Source: JAFMJV01 sp034436555 (GTDB lineage: Bacteria; Chloroflexota; Limnocylindria; Limnocylindrales; CSP1-4). Taken from it: a DNA stretch of 64,000 nt. Shown in pieces: positions 25,861 to 34,026 of this stretch. Positions within the stretch are counted from its first letter, which is position 1. The number at the start of each line of letters is the position of its first letter. The DNA lies in contig DAOTUU010000055.1 in the NCBI GenBank assembly GCA_034436555.1, positions 87,279 to 151,278 on the forward strand. Direction: 5' to 3'. Both the position numbers and the translations under genes were made by a program. The notes beneath the pieces were generated by a model. It saw only the letters and a program-made list of their open reading frames with translations. It searched no databases and was not told the DNA's origin.

Positions 25861-26869
25861 GGCCGCGCCGGCGGGAGCCGGCTCCGAGGCGGTGGAGATG
25901 ACCTACCGCGAGGCGGTCAACGCCGCGCAGCTCGACGCCATGGAGGCGGACGAGCGGGTCATCCTCATGGGCGAAGACGTCAATGCGGACGGTGGCGTGT
26001 TCAAGACGAACACCGGCCTCCCGGAGCGGTTCCCAGGCCGGGTCATCCCGACGCCGATCTGCGAGAACGGCTTCACGAACGTGGCGCTCGGCATGTCCCT
26101 GACCGGCCTCCGGCCGATCGTGGAGTTCATGTTCGCGGACTTCATGCCCACCGCCGGCGACGCGATCGTGAACCAGCTGCCCAAGTACCGCTACATGTCG
26201 GGCGGCCAGTTCTCCGTGCCGGTGACGCTGCGGGTCATGGGCGGCGGGGGCGGTCGATTCGGGACCCAGCACAGCGCCACCGGCGAGAGCTGGTACATGG
26301 CCCAGCCGGGGATGCACATCGCCGTGGCGGGCACGCCCGGTTCGGCGTACGAGCTGCTGCGCACGGCCATCGAGTGCGAGGATCCCGTGATCGTGTACGA
26401 GCACAAGGTGCTGTACACCCGCAAGGGCCCCGTGACCCGTGGTGCCAAGGCCGAGATCGGCAAGGCGGCGGTGCTCCGCGAGGGGACCGACGTCACGATC
26501 CTGGCCTCGCTGCTGATGGTCGAGCGCGCCCTGGCGGCCGCCGACACGCTGGCGGCCGAGGGGATCTCCGCGGAGGTCATCGACCTGCGCTGGGTGCGCC
26601 CCCTGGACATGGCCACGATCGGCGCGTCGGTCCGCAAGACCGGCCGGCTGGTCATCGCCGAGGAGCAGTGGCACGAGGCCGGCTGGGGCGCCACGGTCAT
26701 CAGCAACCTCACCCGTGCCAACCAGCAGTGGAAGGCGATCCCGCGCGCCGTGGCGCTCTACCACGACCTGCTCATCCCCTACAGCCCGCAGCTCGAGGAC
26801 GAGATGATCCCGAGCGCGGAGCGCATCGCCACCGCCGCCCGCAAGGCGGCGCAGGGCGTCAACGAGTGA
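25844..26869 (+). CDS. 2-oxo acid dehydrogenase E1 component, beta subunit
   Basis: A 341-residue transketolase-like beta subunit: MTYREAVNAAQLDAMEADERVILMGEDV at the N-terminus (Glu of the ThDP site in GEDV), then FTNVALGMSLTGLRPIVEFMFADF, and the C-terminal domain with EGTDVTILASLLMVERAL and VIDLRWVRPLD. It forms an alpha2-beta2 tetramer with the preceding product and decarboxylates a 2-oxo acid. ATG 25844 lies within the alpha gene; the stop overlaps the GTG of the enolase-superfamily gene. Confidence 0.9.
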   Translation: MSTQVEAAPAGAGSEAVEMTYREAVNAAQLDAMEADERVILMGEDVNADGGVFKTNTGLPERFPGRVIPTPICENGFTNVALGMSLTGLRPIVEFMFADFMPTAGDAIVNQLPKYRYMSGGQFSVPVTLRVMGGGGGRFGTQHSATGESWYMAQPGMHIAVAGTPGSAYELLRTAIECEDPVIVYEHKVLYTRKGPVTRGAKAEIGKAAVLREGTDVTILASLLMVERALAAADTLAAEGISAEVIDLRWVRPLDMATIGASVRKTGRLVIAEEQWHEAGWGATVISNLTRANQQWKAIPRAVALYHDLLIPYSPQLEDEMIPSAERIATAARKAAQGVNE

Positions 26870-28056
26870 CTCCCGGCCCGGAGGGCGCCGCCACGACCTG
26901 GCCGGCGTCCGATCGCCCGACGCTCGACCGCTCGTCGCTCATCATCGAGCGCATCGAGACGCTCGCCCTCCGGGCCCCCCTCGCTCGTCGGTTCTCCGGC
27001 AGCGCGTACTCCATGATCAACCGGACCACGATCGTGACGCGGCTGTTCACGCGTGACGGCCTGGTCAGCGAGGTCTACAACGGCGACACCGACGACGAGC
27101 AGGCGCTGGTCGTCGGGATCATCCACACGGAGCTGGCGCCCCGACTCCTGGGTCGTTCGGCCACCGATCCCGAGGGCGCCTGGCTCGCCATGGAGGCGAG
27201 CACCAACAACATCCTGCGCGACCGGGGCCTCGCACTCCAGGCGATGGCGTGCATCGATTCCGCGATCTGGGATGTCTTCGGCAAGGCGCTCGGGCTGCCG
27301 CTCCACCGGGTGTGGGGCTCGGTCGCGGATTCCCTGCCGATGTCGGTCATCGGCGGCTACTACCACTTGGACGCGGACCAGACCCGCGAGACCCTGGCGC
27401 GGTACGCGGAGCAGTTCAGCGGCGTCAAGTTCAAGGTCGGTGGGCGCTCCCCGATCGAGGACGCGGAGCGCGTGCGCATCGCGCGCGATGGGGCGGGTCC
27501 CGACCTCGCGCTGATGGTGGACGCGAACCAGGGCTGGGACCTGCGCAGCGCGGTCGATTTCGGTCGGCGCGTGGCGGAGCACGACATCCGCTGGTTCGAG
27601 GAGCCCTGCCGCTGGACGAACGACCGCCGCTGGATGCGCGACGTGCGGATGCAGACCGGGCTGTCGGTGGCCGCCGGCCAGAGCGAGGTGACGCTCAACG
27701 GTCTGCGCGACCTGGTCATGGACGGATCGGTCGACGTCTCCAACTTCGATGCGTCCTGGGCGGGTGGTCCCACGGTCTGGCGAAAGGCCGCGGGCCTGTG
27801 CGCCGCCTTCGGGGTCCAGCTGGGCCACCACGAGGAGCCCCAGGTCTCGGCGCACCTGCTGGCGAGCGTCCCGGGTCACACGTTCGTGGAGTGCTTCGAC
27901 GAGGAGCGCGACCCCTTCTTCTGGAACCTGTCGGACCTGTCCACGTTCCTGCGCGACCGGCGTCTCCACCTGCCCGAGCGGGCGGGCTTCGGCATCGCGC
28001 TGGACTGGGAGTACGTGGACCGCTACACCGTGGACCACTCGGTCTCCCACGCTTGA
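26866..28056 (+). CDS. enolase-superfamily protein (mandelate racemase/muconate lactonizing type)
   Basis: A 396-residue member of the mandelate-racemase group. The capping domain (residues ~25-150) precedes a barrel with catalytic KFKVGG (second Lys as base), metal ligands Asp in LMVDANQGWD and Glu in RWFEEPCRW, then a third ligand near AAGQSEV, and a His-containing GHHEEP that can act as acid/base. Such enzymes dehydrate sugar acids to 2-keto-3-deoxy acids or racemise hydroxy acids. GTG 26866 overlaps the E1 beta stop. Feeding a 2-keto acid to the neighbouring E1 enzyme is an attractive but unproven link. Confidence 0.87.
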   Translation: MTPGPEGAATTWPASDRPTLDRSSLIIERIETLALRAPLARRFSGSAYSMINRTTIVTRLFTRDGLVSEVYNGDTDDEQALVVGIIHTELAPRLLGRSATDPEGAWLAMEASTNNILRDRGLALQAMACIDSAIWDVFGKALGLPLHRVWGSVADSLPMSVIGGYYHLDADQTRETLARYAEQFSGVKFKVGGRSPIEDAERVRIARDGAGPDLALMVDANQGWDLRSAVDFGRRVAEHDIRWFEEPCRWTNDRRWMRDVRMQTGLSVAAGQSEVTLNGLRDLVMDGSVDVSNFDASWAGGPTVWRKAAGLCAAFGVQLGHHEEPQVSAHLLASVPGHTFVECFDEERDPFFWNLSDLSTFLRDRRLHLPERAGFGIALDWEYVDRYTVDHSVSHA

Positions 28057-29321
28057 CCGGTCCGAGGAGCGCCGGGTCCGACCATCCGGGGTCTGGGCGG
28101 GCGCCGCTGGCGGGCGTCCGCATCGTCGCGGTCGAGCAGTACGGTGCGGGACCCTTCGGCACGATGTATCTCGCCGACCTTGGCGCGGAGATCGTCAAGG
28201 TGGAGGATCCGGGATCCGGAGGCGACGTCAGCCGCTACATCCCGCCCGGCCAGCAGGGGCGCGACAGCCTGTTCTTCGAGGCGTTCAATCGATCCAAGCG
28301 CTCGGTGGCGCTGGACCTCAAGCACCCCGGGGGCCGCGAGGTGTTCCGGCGACTGGTGGGTTCCGCGCACGCGGTGTTCAGCAACCTGCGGGGCGACCAG
28401 CCGGAGCGCCTGGGCCTGACCTACGACCAGCTGAAGGGCGTCAACCCGCGCATCGTGTGCGTGGCGCTGACCGGATACGGGCGGCGCGGTGAGGATGCCT
28501 TCCTGCCCGGCTATGACGCCCTGGTCCAGGCCGAATCCGGTTGGGCCTCGCTCACCGGTGGGCCAGCCGACCCGCCCACCAAGTCGGGCCTGTCCCTGGC
28601 CGACTACATCTGCGGGCTGACCGCGATGATCGGGCTGCTGGCGGCGCTCCGGGACGCGGAGACGACGGGTGTGGGACGGGACGTGGACACGAACCTGTAC
28701 GACTCGTCCCTGGCGATGCTCTCCTATCCCGCGACGTGGTACCTCTCGTCGGGCTTCGTGACGCGCCGCCATCCCATGTCCGCGCACCCCTCGGTGGTGC
28801 CCTTCCAGTTCTTCGCGACCGCCGACGGACACGTCGCGATCGCGGCGCCCAAGGAGAAGTTCTTCACCGCGCTCGTGCGCGCCATGGATCTGCCGGAGCT
28901 GGCCGAGGACCCGCGGTTCGCGACGTTCGTGGCGCGCGGCGCGCACCGCGACGAGGTGCTGGGCCGACTTTCCGCGCGGTTCGCCGAGCGTCCGACCGCC
29001 GCCTGGCTGGAGATCCTCCGCGGGGTCGTGCCCATCGCCCCGGTGCGCTCCCTGGAGCAGGCGCTGGACCCCGACGAGCTGATCGGCCGGGAGATGCTCG
29101 CGGAGTATGACCATCCCGCGTTCGGGACCGTGCGCAGCGTGGGCCTGCCGCTCCACCTGGGCGGCTTCACGCCCGCGTATGCGGCGGGCCCGGAACTGGG
29201 CGCGGATACGGACATGATCTTGGCGGACCTCGGATATCTGACGCAGGAGATCGAGGCGCTGCGTGCCGCCGGTGCGTTCGGACACGCGGCCGCGGGCCCC
29301 GAGGCGCCGTCCGAGGGCTGA
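28053..29321 (+). CDS. class III (CaiB/BaiF-type) CoA-transferase
   Basis: A 422-residue family III CoA-transferase. It shows the N-terminal LAGVRIVAVEQYGAGPFGTMYLADLGAEIVKVE block, FFEAFNRSKRSVALDLK, and GYDALVQAESG whose Asp forms the acyl-aspartyl intermediate, plus SLADYICGLTAMIGLLAAL. The only plausible start is TTG 28053 overlapping the previous stop (TTGA); no ATG or GTG occurs in frame before the conserved block. It moves CoA between carboxylic acids and closes the E1/enolase operon. Confidence 0.85.
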   Translation: MTGPRSAGSDHPGSGRAPLAGVRIVAVEQYGAGPFGTMYLADLGAEIVKVEDPGSGGDVSRYIPPGQQGRDSLFFEAFNRSKRSVALDLKHPGGREVFRRLVGSAHAVFSNLRGDQPERLGLTYDQLKGVNPRIVCVALTGYGRRGEDAFLPGYDALVQAESGWASLTGGPADPPTKSGLSLADYICGLTAMIGLLAALRDAETTGVGRDVDTNLYDSSLAMLSYPATWYLSSGFVTRRHPMSAHPSVVPFQFFATADGHVAIAAPKEKFFTALVRAMDLPELAEDPRFATFVARGAHRDEVLGRLSARFAERPTAAWLEILRGVVPIAPVRSLEQALDPDELIGREMLAEYDHPAFGTVRSVGLPLHLGGFTPAYAAGPELGADTDMILADLGYLTQEIEALRAAGAFGHAAAGPEAPSEG

Positions 29322-29415
29322 CGGCCCGTGACCCCCGGCGCGTTCGGCCGCGTCGCTGGCAAAGGACAGCCGGCGGGCGGTGACTGACATCCACGGTGCA
29401 CGCGTCGCTGGCTGT

Positions 29416-29489
29416 GTGCCCTCCCGCGCCGCGTGCCCTCCCGCGCCGCTGCGTCCCCTCCCGCGCCGCTGCGTCCCCTCCCGCGCTGG
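29416..29489. repeat. four tandem GTSCCCTCCCGCGC units
   Basis: Four head-to-tail copies of an 18-20 bp unit built on CCCTCCCGCGC lie in the 339 bp gap (29322-29660) after the CoA-transferase gene. The first 95 bp of that gap hold nothing recognisable. Confidence 0.7.
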
Positions 29490-29511
29490 CACGAGAGGTG
29501 TCGCATTTCCA

Positions 29512-29538
29512 CCACATGTGGAGAATCGCCACCTGTGG
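29512..29538. repeat. two CCACNNGTGG palindromes with AGAATC linker
   Basis: CCACATGTGG (29512-29521) and CCACCTGTGG (29529-29538) are 17 bp apart and joined by an AGAATCG linker. The same type of unit, CCACNNGTGG plus AGGAATC, is tandemly repeated at 39579-39628. Confidence 0.7.
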
Positions 29539-29566
29539 TGGACATTCGACAAGTGACGTGGACAGG

Positions 29567-29652
29567 TGCGCAACCCGGCTCGGGCGATGCGCCACCCGGC
29601 TCGGGCGATGCGCCACCCGGCTCGATGCGCCACCCGGCTCGATGCGCCACCA
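29567..29652. repeat. tandem GATGCGCCACCCGGCTCG repeats
   Basis: Five full or partial copies of GATGCGCCACCCGGCTC, with or without a GGGC extension (period 17 or 21 bp), run up to 8 bp before the next start codon. The open frame through them is unlikely to be coding. Confidence 0.75.
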
Positions 29653-29660
29653 TCGCCGTC

Positions 29661-30077
29661 ATGGGACCGGGCCTCGGCGTCATCATCCTCGCGCTCATGG
29701 GTGGCGCCTCCATCGTGCGGGTCTGGGCGGGCCGTCGAGTCCGCCGCGGTGACCGCCGAGCCGTGCCGATGCTCCTGTTCAGCACGCTGCTCATCGCGCT
29801 GCTGCTGACGACCGCCACGGTCTGGTTCGCCCTCCGGTCGCCGCTGATGGGCATCCCGCTGACGATCGGGGCCCTCGTCATCGGCGGTGCGTGGCTGCGG
29901 GTCTCCGTCGACACGGCGCGCTACGGCGGACCGGCGCGTGTGATGCCGGACCGGATGGACGAGCTCACCGACCGGATGGTCCGGGCCTATCGCAGTCTGG
30001 GTGCGACGTTAGCGGGCCTGGGCTTCCTGGTCGCCATCCTGGGGGTCCTGTGGCTGTTCGGTCGCGGGAGGTTCTGA
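29661..30077 (+). CDS. small membrane protein, unknown function
   Basis: A 138-residue protein with three or four hydrophobic segments: GPGLGVIILALMGGASIV at the N-terminus, MLLFSTLLIALLLTTATVWF, a following MGIPLTIGALVIGGAWL, and a C-terminal LAGLGFLVAILGVLWLFG. I do not recognise the family. The start ATG 29661 is chosen because upstream in-frame codons are in the tandem repeat. TGATG overlap with the next gene suggests coupling with the lipoprotein. Confidence 0.65.
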   Translation: MGPGLGVIILALMGGASIVRVWAGRRVRRGDRRAVPMLLFSTLLIALLLTTATVWFALRSPLMGIPLTIGALVIGGAWLRVSVDTARYGGPARVMPDRMDELTDRMVRAYRSLGATLAGLGFLVAILGVLWLFGRGRF

Positions 30078-30478
30078 TGGCGGGTCGTGCGGCGTCGGCG
30101 GTCCTGGCCGTGGCGGCCGTCTCGAGCGGCTGTGCGTTCCTGGGGGCCGGGGTGCCCATGGCCACCGACGCGCCGGTGCCGGCCTCGCTGCGCGCGGCCG
30201 TGGAGCCGGCGCGCCAGGCGTTGCTCGACGGGTGGCCGGGCCCGGCGTCGGTCCGGTTCCGTTTCGTCGAGGGCCGCTGCGGCATCGGTGCCATGGCCGT
30301 GCTCGTGTTCCAGCAGCGCGTGCCCGGCGAGCCGCCGTCCATGGCCCTGGCGCTGTCCGACGACGTCGCCAAGGGGATCCTCCTCGGCTCGTGGGTGCAG
30401 CGCTATGACGTTCCTGACCCAGATGCCGATGCGGCCCTCCAGCGCCTCATCGGCGGTCGCGAGATCGCCTGCCCCTGA
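30077..30478 (+). CDS. putative lipoprotein, unknown function
   Basis: A 133-residue protein. The N-terminus (MAGRAASAVLAVAAVSSGC) is a signal peptide ending in a lipobox-like SSGC, so it should be lipid-anchored outside the membrane. The rest (GRCGIGAMAVLVFQQRVPGE and a C-terminal GREIACP) is a small globular domain with two further cysteines. No family recognised. It overlaps the preceding membrane-protein gene, suggesting a joint role. Confidence 0.6.
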   Translation: MAGRAASAVLAVAAVSSGCAFLGAGVPMATDAPVPASLRAAVEPARQALLDGWPGPASVRFRFVEGRCGIGAMAVLVFQQRVPGEPPSMALALSDDVAKGILLGSWVQRYDVPDPDADAALQRLIGGREIACP

Positions 30479-30501
30479 CCGACCCCGCGGCCCCGTGCGG
30501 G

Positions 30502-30507
30502 TACGCT
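30502..30507 (+). promoter_or_regulatory. TANNNT element of a probable leaderless promoter
   Basis: TACGCT ends exactly 6 nt before ATG 30514 of the hydrolase gene, so transcription probably starts at the ATG itself. No ribosome-binding sequence is present. Confidence 0.45.
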
Positions 30508-30513
30508 GGCGCG

Positions 30514-32121
30514 ATGCAGCCCACCCGCCTCGTCCGTCCCGGCCCCGCCCGGTCTGCCGTCGGTCTCATCCTCGCGTCGGTCGTCCTCCTCGTGCCCGGC
30601 GCGGTCCATGCGCAGGCCACCATCCCGCTCGAGTCCATGGAGGACCCGCTCACGGGCGTGGCCACGGTGGTGCCGGAGGGCTGGACCGACCTTGGCCAGG
30701 GGATCCACGCGCGCCGACCCGACGCCTCCGACCGGGTGCTCCTCGCGGTCCAGGCGGCGCCGATGCCGGCCGCGTCGGTGTGGACGGGCCTGCTGCCGCA
30801 GCTGGGTCTCGACGAGGTCCCCGATGCGATCGGGACACGCACCACGGCCGCGCTGGACTGGACGCTCTACGCGATCGATGCGCCTGCACCCGGCGGCGCG
30901 CTCCACGTGGACCTGGCGCTCGCGGAGCAGGCCGGCACGACCGTGCTGGTGCTGCTCCAGTCGACCGCCGACGATGCCGGCGCGCTCCGTGAAGCGGTGT
31001 TCCTGCCCGCCATCGACAGGCTCCGGCTGCTCGCTCCGGAGCCCACGCCCGATGTGGCCACACTGCCGTACGACGTCGTGGAGGTGACCTTCCCCGGCGG
31101 CAGCGAGGGGGTGACGCTCGCGGGCACCCTGACCCTGCCCAGGGATGCCGGTCCGCACCCTGCGGTCCTGCTGCTCAGCGGCAGCGGCCCCCAGGACCGC
31201 GACGAATCGCTGCGGCCGCTGAGCGCCATCAAGCCGTTCGCGCTGCTCGCGGACGCGCTCACCCGTGTGGGCGTCGCCGTCCTGCGCGTCGACGATCGCG
31301 GCACGGGGGCATCCACGGGGGACTTCGCGACCGCGACCCTGGGGGACCTGACGGCGGACGCGCGCGCCGCGTTCGAGGCGCTCGTCGCACGCCCGGAGGT
31401 GGACCCCGGCCGCACCGGCCTGCTGGGCCACAGCGAGGGCGGCATCTACATCGCGTCGCTCATCGAGCAGGGCCTGCCGATCGCCTTCGCCATCGGCCTT
31501 GCGGCGCCCGCCACGAACGGCGTGGACCTGATGGTGGCCCAGAACGGCGCGATCGCGCGCACCAGCGGTGCCGATGCCGCAGGCGTGGAGCGCGCCGAGA
31601 CCTTCGCCCGTGCGCTGTACGAGGCCACCCTCGCGGGAGACGAGGCAGCGGCGCGTCTCGCGGTTGAGACGTACTTCGGGGACCTGTGGGACCGCCAGCC
31701 GCCGGACGCCCAGGCGGCGCTCGGCGAGCGCGGCGCGTTCGTGGCCGACCAGGTGGACCGGCAGCTCGCGGCCGTCGGTGGCCCCTGGTTCACCGAGCTG
31801 CTTCGGTCGGACGCGGGCATCGGCTGGGGCATGGCGAGGATCCCGGTCCTGGGTGTGTTCGGCGGCAAGGATGTCCAGGTGCTCGCCGACCAGAACGCGC
31901 CGCTTATGGAAGTGCAGCTCGCAAAAAGCGACCCGTCGAACCGCGTGGTCACGCTGCCGGACGCGAACCATCTGTTCCAGGCGGCGGTGACCGGCGGCCT
32001 CGCGGAGTACGGGACCCTCGCGTCCACGTTCACGCCCGACCTCCTGCCGCTGGTGACCGCGTGGGTCGCGGAGCAGGTCGGGCTGCCGGCGCCGGAAGCG
32101 GCACCCTCGCCCGCGGGCTGA
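30514..32121 (+). CDS. secreted alpha/beta hydrolase
   Basis: A 535-residue exported protein. A signal peptide (LILASVVLLVPGAVHAQA) leads into a ~150-residue N-terminal domain of unknown type and then an alpha/beta-hydrolase with GSGPQDRDES (oxyanion region near residue 225), nucleophile Ser in GLLGHSEGG near residue 310, a late acid in GVFGGKDVQ and His in PDANHLF. The layout resembles serine-aminopeptidase/acyl-hydrolase proteins (S33-like). It acts outside the cytoplasm on an unknown ester or peptide. The start is leaderless-type. The TGA is followed by a GC palindromic repeat array. Confidence 0.8.
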   Translation: MQPTRLVRPGPARSAVGLILASVVLLVPGAVHAQATIPLESMEDPLTGVATVVPEGWTDLGQGIHARRPDASDRVLLAVQAAPMPAASVWTGLLPQLGLDEVPDAIGTRTTAALDWTLYAIDAPAPGGALHVDLALAEQAGTTVLVLLQSTADDAGALREAVFLPAIDRLRLLAPEPTPDVATLPYDVVEVTFPGGSEGVTLAGTLTLPRDAGPHPAVLLLSGSGPQDRDESLRPLSAIKPFALLADALTRVGVAVLRVDDRGTGASTGDFATATLGDLTADARAAFEALVARPEVDPGRTGLLGHSEGGIYIASLIEQGLPIAFAIGLAAPATNGVDLMVAQNGAIARTSGADAAGVERAETFARALYEATLAGDEAAARLAVETYFGDLWDRQPPDAQAALGERGAFVADQVDRQLAAVGGPWFTELLRSDAGIGWGMARIPVLGVFGGKDVQVLADQNAPLMEVQLAKSDPSNRVVTLPDANHLFQAAVTGGLAEYGTLASTFTPDLLPLVTAWVAEQVGLPAPEAAPSPAG

Positions 32122-32214
32122 CCCCCGCGGGCTGACCCCCGCGGGCGACGACCCCCGCGGGAGGCGACCCCCGCGGGCGGCGACCCCCGCGGGCGGCGAC
32201 CCCCGCGGGAACCG
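32121..32214. repeat. six tandem ACCCCCGCGGG palindromic units
   Basis: Six copies of ACCCCCGCGGG at 14-18 bp spacing follow the hydrolase stop directly. Each contains the palindrome CCCGCGGG. Transcribed RNA could fold into several alternative hairpins, so the array may act as a terminator or 3' stabiliser. The rest of the 216 bp gap has nothing else recognisable. Confidence 0.75.
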
Positions 32215-32337
32215 GTCAGCTGTCGCTGTCGCTCGTGCTTGGGCGACTCACCCAGCTGACTCCCGATGCGCCGCCCCGCATCGCCGCCCAGCCGCACCCG
32301 GGGCCGTGCGACCAGCCCCGCCCTATCATCGCCCACG

Positions 32338-33915
32338 ATGACCGACCGACCCACGCTCCCCGACCTGGACCTCTCCTGGCACCCCGAGCCCGCGCTGCTC
32401 GACGTGCGCGATGCCGCCACCGCCCGCCCCGCGCTCGAGCGACTGGGTGCGCAGGCGTGGGCCGCCGCCCTGGACTACCTCTACGACCACGGCCTGGCGC
32501 GCGGCATGGGCGAGGATGCCGATCTCACGATGCTGCGCCGGATCATCCATGGCCCCACGGGCGTGCCGGGACCGGCGCCCCGCGAGCCTGCGACCTCCGG
32601 CGCGATCCTGGGCGAATGGAGCGAGCGGTACGCGCCGCACCTCGCGAACATCTGGCACCCGCGGACGCTCAGCTACTTCACGCCGCCGCCGCTGCTCTTG
32701 TCGGTGGTGGGCGAGCTCCTCGCCCAGATCACCCAGCAGGGCGTGGACGTGTACCACGCGGGCCCGGCTGCGGCGCTCAACGAGGAGGAGGTCGTGCGCT
32801 GGCTGTGCGACCTCGTGGGGCACGGCGAGGGGAGCTTCGGGTTGCTCACCTCGGGCGGCGTGATGGCCAACTTCCTGGCGATGGCACTCGCCCGGGACAT
32901 CCAGATCCCCCGGATTGTGGGTGCGGACCGGCCTCCCCGCGGCGCCGCGCTGGAGGGCTGGCGGGTGTACGTGTCCGACCAGGCCCATTTCTCGATCGGC
33001 CGAGCGCTCGCGGAGCTGGGCTTCCCGGACGAGACGCTCGCGGTGGTCCCCACGGACGACCGGTTCCGCCTCCAGGTGGGTCCGGTGGCGGAGGCGATCG
33101 AGCGCGACCGCGCGTCGGGCGCCAGGCCGCTCGCGGTCGCCGCGGTCGCGGGCTCCACGAACACGGGGTCCGTGGATGACGTGGTGGGGCTCGCCGAGCT
33201 GGCCCGGAGCGAGGGACTCTGGTACCACGTGGACGCGGCATACGGGGCCGCCGTCCGATTCTCCGCGCGCGACGCGGGCCGCGTGCCCGGCATGGAGCTG
33301 GCCGACTCGGTCACCATCGATCCCCACAAGTGGTTCTTCCAGGCGTATGACATCGGCGGGCTGGTGGTGCGGGAGGGGGGTCTGCTGCCGGCCGCCTTCT
33401 CGCGCCGCCCGGAGTACTACCGTGGCGGGGGCGTGCGCGCGCGTCAGGACGCCCATGTGGAGGACTCGCTCGACTTCTACGCGATGGGCTTCGAGGGGAC
33501 GCGCCGGTGGCGGGCGCTCAAGCTGTGGATGTCCTGGAAGCACCTCGGCAGTGCCGGGTTCGGCCGGCTCGTGGAGGCGACCAACGACCTCGCGGCACAC
33601 CTGGCGGCGTGCATCGAGCGCTCTGACGACTTCGTCGCGGTCCCGGTCCGGCCGGAGCTGTCGGTGGTCTGCTTCCGGCATCTGCCGGGCGGTGCGGCGC
33701 GGGCCGAGGCGATGGCCGCGGACGAGCTGGACGCGCACCAGGACCGCGTGCAGCAGGCGCACGAGGCGAGCGGCGCGGGCTGGATCACCACGACCCGCCT
33801 GCGCGGCCGGACCTATCTCCGGGCGGGGATGCTGAACCCCCTCTCCGCGCGCGAGGACATGGACGGCCTGCTGGATGACCTGAGGACCGCGGCAGCGCTG
33901 GTCAAGGTCGGTTGA
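32338..33915 (+). CDS. PLP-dependent group II amino acid decarboxylase family protein
   Basis: A 525-residue fold-type I PLP enzyme of the aromatic-L-amino-acid/glutamate decarboxylase family. The Schiff-base lysine is in VTIDPHKWFFQ near residue 330; the upstream block FTPPPLLLSVVGELL, LLTSGGVMANFLAMALARD and YHVDAAYGAAVRF (Asp for the pyridine nitrogen) are all in place. It should decarboxylate an amino acid to an amine in the cytoplasm; the side chain preferred is unknown. ATG 32338 has a TATCAT hexamer 8 nt upstream and no ribosome site. The gene stands alone. Confidence 0.87.
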   Translation: MTDRPTLPDLDLSWHPEPALLDVRDAATARPALERLGAQAWAAALDYLYDHGLARGMGEDADLTMLRRIIHGPTGVPGPAPREPATSGAILGEWSERYAPHLANIWHPRTLSYFTPPPLLLSVVGELLAQITQQGVDVYHAGPAAALNEEEVVRWLCDLVGHGEGSFGLLTSGGVMANFLAMALARDIQIPRIVGADRPPRGAALEGWRVYVSDQAHFSIGRALAELGFPDETLAVVPTDDRFRLQVGPVAEAIERDRASGARPLAVAAVAGSTNTGSVDDVVGLAELARSEGLWYHVDAAYGAAVRFSARDAGRVPGMELADSVTIDPHKWFFQAYDIGGLVVREGGLLPAAFSRRPEYYRGGGVRARQDAHVEDSLDFYAMGFEGTRRWRALKLWMSWKHLGSAGFGRLVEATNDLAAHLAACIERSDDFVAVPVRPELSVVCFRHLPGGAARAEAMAADELDAHQDRVQQAHEASGAGWITTTRLRGRTYLRAGMLNPLSAREDMDGLLDDLRTAAALVKVG

Positions 33916-33934
33916 AGGTCGGTATCAGGAAGGC

Positions 33935-33964
33935 TTGACATCCATCCCGGAGAATCCGTACCAT
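33935..33964 (+). promoter_or_regulatory. sigma-70-type promoter of the iron-permease gene
   Basis: TTGACA (33935-33940) and TACCAT (33959-33964) are separated by 18 bp, about 60 bp before ATG 34027. Confidence 0.55.
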
Positions 33965-34026
33965 TCGGGTCGGGTTTGACCGACGCACACGTCCGCGTCC
34001 CGGTCGGGCCCGCCGCAGAGGACCAG

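Noticed and set aside
33976..34026. TTG start for the iron permease
   Set aside because: Adds a hydrophilic 17-residue tail before the REGLE motif; ATG 34027 has a ribosome site.
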